Of a stretch of 34,168 bases of DNA, positions 16,995-24,578 are shown in pieces. How positions within the stretch are numbered: the stretch's first letter is position 1; every line of letters begins with the position of its first letter. The DNA comes from an uncultured SAR324 cluster bacterium (GTDB taxonomy: Bacteria > SAR324 > NAC60-12). Below the pieces are notes generated by a model. It ran no database searches. It saw nothing but the letters and a program-made list of their open reading frames with translations, and was not told the origin of the DNA. The DNA lies in NCBI GenBank assembly GCA_902590435.1, contig CACIWU010000012.1, forward strand, positions 1 through 34,168. The letters run 5' to 3'. The translations under genes were made by a program, and so were the position numbers.

Positions 16995-17402
16995 ATGGAA
17001 CTTCTAAAAAGATATTCTATCTCTTTTGGTATTGCTGGCTTGTTCCTCTATTTTTTTATTGTTTGGGTTGAGGAGAGAAACGAAAGTAATATGCCACATA
17101 ATCTGTCTACAAAAAAAGAAGAAAAAGTTTCTGTTACTTTAGTTCCTAAAAGATATCATGAAAAGTGTGTTGATCTAAATACGAATCAAAAACTCCAATA
17201 TGGTTTTAATTCAGATGCACTTTTGAAATTTAATCTTCATTATCATGATGAAGGAGAAAAAATTTTTATAGTTCAGGAAGATTCTTCTAACAATTTAGAG
17301 AAAATTTTCAAACCTCAAAAGAGAGCTTATTATTGTTTAATGTGGGTTAATTCAGGAGAAAAAAACAAAAAAATTGACTATTATTTCAAAATTATAAATT
17401 AA
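16995..17402 (+). CDS. Membrane-anchored small protein, unknown function
   Basis: A 135-residue protein with one N-terminal membrane segment (about residues 9-25, ISFGIAGLFLYFFIVWV) and a mostly polar remainder likely outside the cytoplasm. Two Cys (58 and 118) could pair. The ending KIDYYFKI and regular alternating residues suggest a small beta domain. No family is recognised. It follows the kinase by 59 bases and precedes the tRNA-Leu gene. Confidence 0.55.
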   Translation: MELLKRYSISFGIAGLFLYFFIVWVEERNESNMPHNLSTKKEEKVSVTLVPKRYHEKCVDLNTNQKLQYGFNSDALLKFNLHYHDEGEKIFIVQEDSSNNLEKIFKPQKRAYYCLMWVNSGEKNKKIDYYFKIIN

Positions 17403-17466
17403 TTCTCATTAAATCAATAAAAACTGAATAATAAAAATTTTAAATTAAAATATTTATTTAAATTAA

Positions 17467-17551
17467 GCGAGAGTGGTGGAATTGGTAGACACGCCAGATT
17501 TAGGATCTGGTGCCGAAAGGTGTGGGGGTTCGAGTCCCCCTTCTCGCACCA
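17467..17551 (+). tRNA. tRNA-Leu (anticodon UAG)
   Basis: An 85-base class II tRNA with encoded CCA. The acceptor arm GCGAGAG pairs with CTCTCGC-like 3' bases, ending CTCGC-ACCA. The anticodon stem CCAGA/TCTGG surrounds a seven-base loop with TAG at 17501-17503. A long variable arm (TGCCGAAAGGTGTG) is as expected for Leu, and the T arm is GGGGGTTCGAGTCCCCC. It reads CUA and related Leu codons. Its 3' end borders the accessory zone, as is common for integration sites. Confidence 0.95.
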
Positions 17552-17851
17552 CATAATCCCCGTGATTGCAAGGCTTGGGATGTGCGACCCCTATTTGTCT
17601 GCATTTTTGTCTGCATTCAGCCATACAATTTCTTGGATATGGTGGCACCAGTCTCCAAAGTTTCTTCTCCAGAAATATGCGAATATCTCTCTGTACTGGC
17701 AGAATCTTTATGGCCGAGATGACTCTACATATGACCCCCAATACTTTTTCTATCCTGGTGTAAATAAGAAGCTCAACAATGTCGAAGATCATGCCAGCGA
17801 AAGTTTTCAATTCCTATTCTTTTTAATAAGTTGTACTAGGGAGTACGAAAA
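17552..17851. other. Gene-free stretch after tRNA-Leu with a short tandem repeat
   Basis: About 300 bases with no convincing gene. The open frames here run through or antisense to the tRNA and show no family. The base composition looks less AT-rich than its surroundings. An 11-base unit, TTTGTCTGCAT, occurs at 17594-17604 and again at 17606-17616 (12-base period). This could be a remnant of an element inserted at the tRNA 3' end, but no integrase motif can be read. Confidence 0.4.
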
Positions 17852-18239
17852 TTGTTGAGGAAAACAAATTCACTTTTTGGAAACTCTTCTGCATTCCCTC
17901 TTCACCTGACAAGTATATCTCTAACTGCGAGCATATTATCAAGATTTGGAAGTTATGGAGGAACGAATCGTGATCTTTGGATAGGTTTGAAAGATAATGT
18001 TACAGAAGGTACGTGGTATTGTTATACTGGAACTACTTACGGGGATGGAGGAGTTACAGACAATATTTCCTCAGGTGCCACATGGCCAGATGATTCTTCA
18101 AAATGGCGTAGCGGTCAACCAGATAATCATGGTAGTGGAGAAGATTGTAACACCAACAGAGGATCTTTATCATCGTGGACATGGAATGATTTTCCTTGCA
18201 TCGCAGATTTGTAAGGTTTTATCGAATTTGATTAATTAG
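17852..18239 (+). pseudogene. C-type-lectin-like domain, damaged reading frame
   Basis: The frame from TTG 17852 to 18214 encodes a clear C-type lectin-like core: RDLWIGLKDNVTEGTWYC, then WRSGQPDN, EDC and WNDFPC. QPD and WND are the calcium and sugar-binding motifs, and QPD usually favours galactose-type sugars. Upstream the frame has HLTSI but no proper domain start, signal peptide or first cysteine. The C-terminus is shifted: the frame ends CIADL, whereas the next frame reads ASQICKVLSNLIN to 18239, supplying the expected final Cys of the fold. So it is best read as a truncated, frameshifted remnant. C-type-lectin-like domains in bacteria are often on secreted adhesins or phage-derived proteins. 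Confidence 0.65.
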
Positions 18240-18253
18240 TTATTAAATTCGAT
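18221..18253. repeat. Perfect 9-bp inverted repeat after the lectin remnant
   Basis: ATCGAATTT at 18221-18229 pairs exactly with AAATTCGAT at 18245-18253 across a 15-base loop. There is no T-tract after it. It could be a terminator remnant or a recombination site relic. The bases TTCGATCCCCATTC at 18248-18261 resemble the T arm of the nearby tRNA-Leu with one gap and one mismatch. Confidence 0.4.
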
Positions 18254-18345
18254 CCCCATTCATTGAAACATCTACCTTATTCTAGTATAAAATTGATAAG
18301 AAAATGTTTTTTAAAGTGAGAATGATTTGTGTTATGTGTCTATTT

Positions 18346-18801
18346 TTATAAAATATTAACCTTGCCTTGCATAATCATGAAATGCCCTGGGAAACTACAA
18401 AAAAAAGTATAATCTTCTCCTTTAATTAATTTTTTTGTATTTATCTCCAGTGTAGTTTCTTCTCCACCACCTACAATGTGAGATTTAAAAAGAACTTCAT
18501 TTAACTCTGGTAAAAATCCATTTTCAATTCCATGAGACATTTTGATTTTCGAGATGACCTTATCGAGATCACTTTTTTTTAAAATTACAATGTTGTGCCC
18601 CATAACATTTTTTGGTAGTTTCCCAGTATGTTTTAATACTATCTTAAATAAACTACAAGAATCGATGACATTGATAATTTTTGTATCAAATTTCATCATA
18701 TCTGTGCCATTTATAATTTTCTCACAATTATTTGCGAATAAATTATAACAAAAAAATAGTGCTAAAAAATTTATCATTATTATTTTCAATATTTTTCTCA
18801 T
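18346..18801 (-). CDS. Azurin (periplasmic blue copper protein)
   Basis: A 151-residue precursor with a signal peptide ending near FANN (about residue 24). The mature part starts CEKIINGTDMMKFDT, the usual azurin beginning. The copper ligands are all present: His69 in MGHN, Cys135 in FFC, His140 and Met144, with Gly68 for the axial carbonyl. Cys26 and Cys49 should form the disulphide. With a constant offset of 23, all these fall exactly on Pseudomonas azurin numbering (3, 26, 45, 46, 112, 117, 121). It should carry single electrons between periplasmic redox partners such as c-type cytochromes. It is in the accessory zone beside tRNA-Leu with the unknown membrane protein upstream on the same strand; no reductase neighbour is visible. 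Confidence 0.93.
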   Translation of the reverse strand: MRKILKIIMINFLALFFCYNLFANNCEKIINGTDMMKFDTKIINVIDSCSLFKIVLKHTGKLPKNVMGHNIVILKKSDLDKVISKIKMSHGIENGFLPELNEVLFKSHIVGGGEETTLEINTKKLIKGEDYTFFCSFPGHFMIMQGKVNIL

Positions 18802-18861
18802 TTTATATTTTTATTTAGTCTAAAAATTGTAAAATCTAATACGAGTTTACTTCTTAGAATT

Positions 18862-19254
18862 TTAAAATATTTTATAGTTAAAATCTAATATAGGATTAAA
18901 CATAAATCCTATATTATTTTGAGTGTTATACAAATTTTTAGCATACTCAAAATATGACAAATTCAATCTTGGTTTATATATATTTTCTACTTTTTTAAGT
19001 TTACCTAAAGACATTATTACAGGAACTGACAATTCAGGGTAATTTTGAAATTCTATTTTTCGAAGGACTGATTTTTGTTCTAAAATATTTTTCTCATTTT
19101 GATTGTAGGAATTTTTTAAAGTATCCACAGGAATTAAAATCTTTTGTTTAAATGATTTTGAAAATACCATGCTAAGAATTATCCCAAAAAGCATAGTTAA
19201 AATAATTATACTTGTAAAAAATATGTCATAATATTTACTACTGTATTGACTCAT
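18862..19254 (-). CDS. Small membrane-anchored protein, unknown function
   Basis: A 130-residue protein with one strong membrane segment (about residues 10-31) and a polar C-terminal part containing Asn-rich, aromatic sequence (YFEYAKNLYNTQNNIGFMFNP). No family is recognised. It lies 60 bases upstream of the azurin gene on the same strand, so the two may be co-transcribed. A structured element lies upstream of its start (19309-19384). Confidence 0.5.
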   Translation of the reverse strand: MSQYSSKYYDIFFTSIIILTMLFGIILSMVFSKSFKQKILIPVDTLKNSYNQNEKNILEQKSVLRKIEFQNYPELSVPVIMSLGKLKKVENIYKPRLNLSYFEYAKNLYNTQNNIGFMFNPILDFNYKIF

Positions 19255-19308
19255 ATTTTTTAATCTAAAATTTTTTGGTTTAATTTTTCTAAATTTTCAA
19301 AAAAAAAT

Positions 19309-19384
19309 CCCCCATGCCGGGTGAGGAGAAGATAGAATCAGGATTGAAGTTATCCCTGTTTCTAATGTGTAACCCAGCAGGGGG
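19309..19384 (-). ncRNA. Candidate structured RNA or leader with terminal U-tract
   Basis: An outer stem pairs 19309-19313 (CCCCC) with 19380-19384 (GGGGG), then GC 19316-17 with 19377-78, and GGG 19319-21 with CCC 19373-75, with small internal loops. An inner hairpin pairs AGAATCAGG (19334-19342) with 19355-19363, broken only by one T-T mismatch. Read on the minus strand the outer stem is followed at once by a run of eight or more T, as in an intrinsic terminator. The G+C content stands out from the flanking AT-rich sequence. It lies about 55 bases upstream of the small membrane protein gene, so it may be a leader/attenuator or a small RNA. No known RNA family is recognised, and the strand is inferred from the T-run. 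Confidence 0.5.
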
Positions 19385-19506
19385 TAGATAAAATATTATT
19401 TTTAAGGTTAGTATATACTAATTAAATAAATATGTAAATAATAAATTATAATTAATTAAATTTAGTAATAAAGAGGATAATTTTTAATATAAAAAAATAA
19501 TTGATT

Positions 19507-20468
19507 ATGGATAGGCTATCTGAAATAATTTCATTAAAATTTAATTATGAAGTTTCTGAAATTACTGATGAAAAAGTAGGAATTCTTTCAAACTATTTAT
19601 TCAGGAATATCAACCATAGAATCTCAGCTGTTAATCATATATGAATTTCATTCAAAAATTTTAAAAAAAAATCTTCAAAAAAATATAGATACAATCATTA
19701 TAAATTACCTAAATGCATTAGCAGAATATTTAAAAAATCAAGAAGAAAAACATTACAAATATAAACCCAAAATGTCGGAACATTGGAATCAAACTGAATT
19801 AAATAATATGTTTAAATATCCTGCTACCAAAAAAAATCAAATCCTTTATGTCGCTATAAAAAAAATTTTCAAGAAATATTTGAAGCTTTTGATTCAGTAT
19901 GTGTAAATGAGAATCACGCATTTTTTATGAAAGGAGAGTTTTCAAAAAAGTTATATCTAGAAGAAGATATTTTAAAGAAACATTGCAGAAGATAGATTAG
20001 GCTATGAACTTGAGTCTTGTTGCATGGGATATAGATATTGCTGTCAGATAATGAATGTGGGGATATTTCTAAAGATCTTTATTTAATAAAGTATTAATTT
20101 TTAAAAAGAAAGAAACTTTTGGAAAAATAGATATTGAAAACTAAAAAATATCTATATCTACTATGAACAAAATATTCTTATCTCTTTTTAATAGGAATGG
20201 CAAGGCATTGAATAGTCTAGCAGAAACACATGGGGGTATATTCACGTTATTCAAGATGATTGTTCTCTGAAAACTGTGAAGCATCAGCAGAATTTTAGGA
20301 AAAGATTAAAAAAATCTAATACTTCCTTAATTAGGAGAATATACAAATCAATGGAGTAATTTGCAAAATAACTCTAAATATTTAGACTCAGATACAAAAA
20401 TCAAATGTTCAGATAAGTTCAGGGTATTTAAATTTATTGAAGAAAGAACAATTCCATTTTCAGAATAG
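19507..20468 (+). pseudogene. Eroded protein-coding gene(s), several frameshifts and stops
   Basis: No long open frame exists, yet protein-like sequence continues by switching frames on the + strand. MDRLSEIISLKFNYEV runs from 19507. From about 19600 the next frame reads ESQLLIIYEFHSKILKK and on to MSEHWNQTELNNMF. From about 19860 a third switch, in an A-run, gives FQEIFEAFDSVCVNENHAFF. From about 19980 another gives IAEDRLGYELESCCMGYRYCC, ending at 20086. After a 75-base gap, further pieces (EWQGIE, a stop, then WGYIHVIQDDCSLKTV, and later NQWSNLQNNSKYLDSDTKIK) end at 20468. At least four frameshifts are needed. It could be one gene or two. No family is recognised. Confidence 0.55.
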
Positions 20469-20588
20469 TCTTAATTTTAAAAATGAAGTATTTTTTAATA
20501 TTCTAATTATAGAAAAACCTTTCTCATGCTCAACCATCATTAATATATTTTTGGTTCTATCCAAAAAATTATAGACAATAATTAATGA

Positions 20589-20993
20589 ATGATGATTAAA
20601 ATTCTAACAAAATTAGAATCTAGTTGCATCTTTCTTAAGTCATGTTTATTTTTTTGTTTGTTATTTGAGATTATTCTAGGCGGTTGTATTGATCCCGAAG
20701 TAAGATCAAATTATAGTTTCCCTTCAAAACAGCAGCAAAGAGTGATGGAACTGTGCACACTAGTTTTTACTGATCCTTATTATCAATACATCTCTCCTTC
20801 ACGTCGATCAAAATTAAAAAGAATTCGAACAACGGAATGGGGTTTTTGGGCGACATTTGAAGATGGAAGAACTTATAGAGTTCCTATTATCTCAGGTTTA
20901 AATCTTGGAGAAGATTATTATTGTAGTTTTAATATAAATTCAGAATATTGTCCAAATAGGAGTGATGCTAATCATCATTGTGAGTGGGACTAA
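20589..20993 (+). CDS. Small lipoprotein, unknown function
   Basis: A 134-residue protein with a hydrophobic N-terminus and the lipobox LGGC (Cys33), so it is probably a lipid-anchored envelope protein. The mature part has a basic stretch (SPSRRSKLKRIR), then WGFWATFEDGRTYRVPI, and a Cys/His-rich end (YYCSFN, EYCPN, HHCEW). The closely spaced Cys and His could form disulphides or bind metal. No family is recognised. It follows the eroded gene by 120 bases. Confidence 0.55.
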   Translation: MMIKILTKLESSCIFLKSCLFFCLLFEIILGGCIDPEVRSNYSFPSKQQQRVMELCTLVFTDPYYQYISPSRRSKLKRIRTTEWGFWATFEDGRTYRVPIISGLNLGEDYYCSFNINSEYCPNRSDANHHCEWD

Positions 20994-21047
20994 AAATCTT
21001 TTAAGTGTTTTTTAAAAACAATTATATTAAATTAACAAAATTAATTT

Positions 21048-21482
21048 TTATAAAGTTGCAATATCTTCTAATCTAGAAACATACTCTGGACTAAGAAGAT
21101 GTTCTCCTTCTAGCAGGAAATTAAGATATTCTTTAGTAGGTCGAGATTCAGGTCCAGTATTGATTGCAACATAAACAATGGCTGATAAAAGATGTCCTTT
21201 GAGATCAAGAACTTGAATGTTTTTCCTTTCATATTGTTTGTCCTGAACTCCCTCATAATTATCTAGTGTAACTAGATCTTCTTCTCGTACAAAATATAGA
21301 ATACCTTCTACTAGATCTCCTAAAGAATTTTTAATGTTGGCTTTGCCTCCATCAAAGGATTGTTTGTTAAATGTCAGAACGTAATCGGACAAGGTTGCAG
21401 AAATTCTTGTAGGTGACCAACCTATTCTGTGCCTAATCCTTCGGCCACTCATATTTGATCCATAAGCGAAATAATTTTTCAT
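21048..21482 (-). CDS. Gamma-glutamylcyclotransferase-like protein
   Basis: A 144-residue cytoplasmic protein of the GGCT/AIG2 fold. YGSN at residues 7-10 is the substrate-binding loop, and Glu77 in DNYEGV is the likely catalytic acid; the following YERK is also typical. Such enzymes release 5-oxoproline from gamma-glutamyl amino acids or amines. Length fits the family. It is convergent with the small lipoprotein gene and divergent from the polytopic membrane protein. Which gamma-glutamyl substrate it uses is not evident. Confidence 0.8.
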   Translation of the reverse strand: MKNYFAYGSNMSGRRIRHRIGWSPTRISATLSDYVLTFNKQSFDGGKANIKNSLGDLVEGILYFVREEDLVTLDNYEGVQDKQYERKNIQVLDLKGHLLSAIVYVAINTGPESRPTKEYLNFLLEGEHLLSPEYVSRLEDIATL

Positions 21483-21764
21483 GAAATATCTTGTAATAAA
21501 AAATAAATTTTAAAATGATGTTAATAATTATTTGTTATAATAAATTATTAATTAATTATTAAAAAATTTGACCAATGCTAATATAAAATATTTAAACTAT
21601 TAATGAAAGTGTTGTGAAAAATTATAAATAATTTAATTTTTACTTTAATCAAAATATATTTTTCTTAAATGAATCTTTCATAAAACACTAAACTTGAGGC
21701 GTTGTAATATTTGTGAAACAATTTTAGCGTTTTCGTATATTTATTCTTTATTTTTTAAGATTTA

Positions 21765-22955
21765 ATGATTTCTCTTATTTATAGAAAATTTTATTATTTC
21801 CGTCCTGAAAAATTAATTTTTTTAAAAGATAAATTTTGGATCAAGTCAATATTTTGGGATATATTTTGGTTTCATTCAGGTATATGGATTCCTTTAATTC
21901 TTATAATTTTTAACCACTCATTTTTAAGTGAAATATTTTATGCAGTAGGGGTTTTTATGTTTTGGATTGCTCACCGTTTTAGCTCTTTATATTTGGCTTG
22001 GGGGACAAAAGCTTTTCATACTCTTCGTAAAAATCAACCAAAACGTTTTATTATATTTCCAATATTGATTGTACTAGGAGTTTTAATTTTACTTTTTTTG
22101 ATTCCAGATTATTTGTTACCTTTTTCACTTTTGGAAAGAATTTTAGGTTTATTATTGATTGATTTTGTTTGGGGAGCTCATCATTTTGCGGCTCAACATT
22201 TTGGAATACTAAGAATATATCAAAATGTTTTGAAAAAAGAATCTTCTAAATTTTTAAAAAATCAAGATCGCATTTTCTGTTGGGGAATTGGTGGAATAAT
22301 GGTTATAGTGGCAGAAATTATTCATGGAACATCTTTCTTACAGGAAAAAAAATTGATACCAGTTAATAATTCTATTTTGTTATTGGATGAAATTCTATTT
22401 TTAAAAATTCTTGGTACTTTAGTCGTTTTTGGATCGACTTTTTACATGATTAAAAATGCTATACTTTTTAAATCCGGTTTACCAAAGATTTTATATTATT
22501 TAGGCATTGGAGTAATGGTTATAACAGCTTTTCAGATCGATCCATTTAAGTTTTTGATGTTATGGACACTTCAACATTGGATGGTTTCTTTGGGATTAGC
22601 TGCTCATATGGCTGGTAATGATAACTTGGGAAATAATGTAAATCATTTTGTGGCTTATCAAAAGTCTTCATCTTTCAATTTTTCAAAAAGTTTTATTGTA
22701 TTGCTATCTATGTGTAGTTTTTCTGTTATAATGACTCCTTTTTTCGAAATAGAAGCTGTTACTAACGATATAAGTTACACTGAAAAAATCTTCCCTAATT
22801 TGATTGAATGGTTGAGAGAATCAGACCTGGTAATATTTATAATGGCATTAGGCATTGCAACAGGATTTTTGCATTATTGGATGGACAGGTCTGTATATAG
22901 AATTTCCGACCAGGAAACAGGTAAGGTAGCAAAAAGATTAATTTTTTCGAAATGA
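21765..22955 (+). CDS. His-rich polytopic membrane protein, unknown function
   Basis: A 396-residue inner-membrane protein with roughly nine to ten hydrophobic segments. Histidines lie at membrane edges in repeated contexts: HSG (37), AHR (70), GAHHFAAQHFG (139, 140, 145), IIHG (187), LQHW (271), AAHM (281) and FLHYWMD (370). Such an arrangement recalls membrane di-iron or Brp/Blh-like carotenoid oxygenases, but no diagnostic motif assigns it. The ending HYWMDRSVYRISD resembles C-termini of uncharacterised bacterial membrane proteins. The small unknown gene follows 20 bases downstream. Confidence 0.6.
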   Translation: MISLIYRKFYYFRPEKLIFLKDKFWIKSIFWDIFWFHSGIWIPLILIIFNHSFLSEIFYAVGVFMFWIAHRFSSLYLAWGTKAFHTLRKNQPKRFIIFPILIVLGVLILLFLIPDYLLPFSLLERILGLLLIDFVWGAHHFAAQHFGILRIYQNVLKKESSKFLKNQDRIFCWGIGGIMVIVAEIIHGTSFLQEKKLIPVNNSILLLDEILFLKILGTLVVFGSTFYMIKNAILFKSGLPKILYYLGIGVMVITAFQIDPFKFLMLWTLQHWMVSLGLAAHMAGNDNLGNNVNHFVAYQKSSSFNFSKSFIVLLSMCSFSVIMTPFFEIEAVTNDISYTEKIFPNLIEWLRESDLVIFIMALGIATGFLHYWMDRSVYRISDQETGKVAKRLIFSK

Positions 22956-22975
22956 AGCATTAATAAAAATTAAAA

Positions 22976-23323
22976 ATGATTGAGGAAAATGAAATTAAAG
23001 ATAATTGGCCTAGTGCAGTAGAAGGAAATATAGAACATCCTGATTTAGGTATTATTAACTATTGGACAGGTGAAGAGAAAGATAGAATAGTTGTACGTTT
23101 TAAATATGAAGGACAAATTAAGGAAGAATCTGAAAAAATATTTTTTATAAATTTAAATCAGGGTGACTGGGTATTAAGTCAAATTTCAACTTTTAAATCC
23201 AGTAATTCAAAGTTAAAATTAACAAAGGTTCATTCTTTTCAAGAATATGAGGAGCTAGAAAAAAAATATCATCCTATTATTGAACTTTTCATAAAATTTC
23301 GTGAAAGTAGAAAATTATTCTAA
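22976..23323 (+). CDS. Small cytoplasmic protein, unknown function
   Basis: A 115-residue soluble protein without signal or membrane segment. It is acidic overall; the first half looks like beta strands (GIINYW, DRIVVRFKY, KIFFINL, WVLSQI) and the end is helical (FQEYEELEKKYHPIIELFIKF). No family is recognised. It lies 20 bases after the polytopic membrane gene and ends 57 bases before the heat-shock promoter. Confidence 0.55.
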   Translation: MIEENEIKDNWPSAVEGNIEHPDLGIINYWTGEEKDRIVVRFKYEGQIKEESEKIFFINLNQGDWVLSQISTFKSSNSKLKLTKVHSFQEYEELEKKYHPIIELFIKFRESRKLF

Positions 23324-23380
23324 TAATTTATATTTGTTTTATGTATTTATTGCAGAAAATTTTTTGGTGATATCTTTTAC

Positions 23381-23409
23381 TTGACTTATTTCAACAAAAA
23401 TAGTTAAAT
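23381..23409 (+). promoter_or_regulatory. Sigma70-like promoter of the heat-shock operon
   Basis: TTGACT at 23381-23386, a 17-base spacer, and TTAAAT at 23404-23409. Transcription would start about 23416, inside the CIRCE operator, which is the normal arrangement for HrcA repression. Confidence 0.6.
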
Positions 23410-23411
23410 TA

Positions 23412-23438
23412 TTAGCACTTGACACTAATGAGTGCTAA
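23412..23438 (+). promoter_or_regulatory. CIRCE operator (HrcA binding site)
   Basis: The left half TTAGCACTT and right half GAGTGCTAA are separated by nine bases. This matches the CIRCE consensus with a single mismatch at the last base of the left half. It overlaps the predicted transcription start of hrcA-grpE-dnaK-dnaJ. The HrcA encoded immediately downstream should bind here and repress the operon when chaperone capacity is adequate. Confidence 0.93.
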
Positions 23439-23469
23439 TACAAAATTAAATGGAAATGGAGTTTTTCTT

Positions 23470-24555
23470 TTGATAAAAAAAGTATTAAGTGTTGGCAAAA
23501 AAGAAGTACGCTTCAACGTTGTTTTAAACGAGCGTACTCAGCTGGTTCTTCATAGTATTATAGAAAGCTATATACAGTCTTCGGAGCCTATTGGTTCTCG
23601 CACACTATCAAAATCAATTGGACTATCGTTGTCTCCTGCAACTATAAGAAATATTATGTCTGACTTGGCAGAATCGGGATATCTGATTCAGAATCACACT
23701 TCAGCTGGGAGAGTTCCAACTGATAAAGCGTACAGATTTTATGTTAATTCCCTTCCAACTAGGTCAAGAGTTCCTGAACAGATTAAACAAAAAATTTCTA
23801 CAGTATCTAATGAACAAGGAACTCAAGTCGAGGAGATACTAGCTGAGGCGGTACGTAAATTAGCGGAACTTACTAATTTTGCTAGTGTAGTGACTAAACC
23901 AAAAGCATCGGTTAGTAAACTTCAACGTATTGAGTTAATAAGAATAAGTGATGACAGAGTTCTGGTAATTTTAGTAACAAAAGCTGGTGTTGTTCGAGAT
24001 AAAGTTATTTTTGTTAAGGAAAGTCCTTCCCAAGACTTCCTAAATTCAGTTACCACTTTCATGAATGAAAAATTTAAAAATCAATCAATGGAGGAAATTC
24101 GTAATGAAATTCATCAAAGCATGGTTGAAAATCTTGATCGATATGACGATTTTTTACCACATGCTATTAGGTTGGGGAAAAAAGTTTTTGAATACGACCA
24201 ACCAGGAGAAATTTTGATTGATGGACAGATGAACTTGTTGCTTGATTCAAATTTTAATGAACAATCTACGGTTAGATTGTTAATAGATGCATTTGATAAA
24301 AAAAGTGAAATTATGAAAATATTAGATAACTCAATGAAACAAAAAGGTGTGAAAATTTTCATAGGTAACGAAAATGATTTTAAACAATTGCAAGGTTGCT
24401 CACTTATAACTGCAAGCTATAGGAATAAACAAAATGTTTTAGGTTCAATAGGAGTAGTTGGTCCAACAAGTATGGACTATAAGATGATAATATCGATGGT
24501 AGACTATACTGCAAAAATTTTGACTAAGACTATTTCCGAACAATCTTACGATTGA
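23470..24555 (+). CDS. hrcA: Heat-inducible transcription repressor HrcA
   Basis: HrcA binds CIRCE and represses chaperone genes. The winged-helix N-terminus is clear (LNERTQLVLHSIIESYIQS, then GSRTLSKSIGLSLSPATIRN and TSAGRVPTDKAYRFYV). The GAF-like and dimerisation parts follow to the C-terminus (IGVVGPTSMDYKMIISMVDY). The frame stays open upstream to 23419, but those starts lie inside the CIRCE operator. I chose TTG 23470 because GGAG lies eight bases before it; this gives 361 residues, close to the family length. It is first in the operon, 23 bases before grpE. Confidence 0.93.
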   Translation: MIKKVLSVGKKEVRFNVVLNERTQLVLHSIIESYIQSSEPIGSRTLSKSIGLSLSPATIRNIMSDLAESGYLIQNHTSAGRVPTDKAYRFYVNSLPTRSRVPEQIKQKISTVSNEQGTQVEEILAEAVRKLAELTNFASVVTKPKASVSKLQRIELIRISDDRVLVILVTKAGVVRDKVIFVKESPSQDFLNSVTTFMNEKFKNQSMEEIRNEIHQSMVENLDRYDDFLPHAIRLGKKVFEYDQPGEILIDGQMNLLLDSNFNEQSTVRLLIDAFDKKSEIMKILDNSMKQKGVKIFIGNENDFKQLQGCSLITASYRNKQNVLGSIGVVGPTSMDYKMIISMVDYTAKILTKTISEQSYD

Positions 24556-24578
24556 TTAATTAGATTTAAAAAGTATTT

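Noticed and set aside
17463-17810. Open frame of 115 codons on the minus strand across the tRNA-Leu gene
   Set aside because: Its C-terminal part is the antisense of the tRNA (SAPDPKSGVSTNSTTLA) and the rest shows no family; overlapping + strand frames in the same stretch are equally unsupported.
19350-19362. 23S rRNA fragment (AACAGGGATAAC on the minus strand)
   Set aside because: Only about 12 bases agree; flanking bases do not resemble 23S rRNA.
21006-21020. A/T palindrome (TGTTTTTT then AAAAACA) between convergent genes
   Set aside because: Too AT-only and short in such an AT-rich genome to claim as a terminator.
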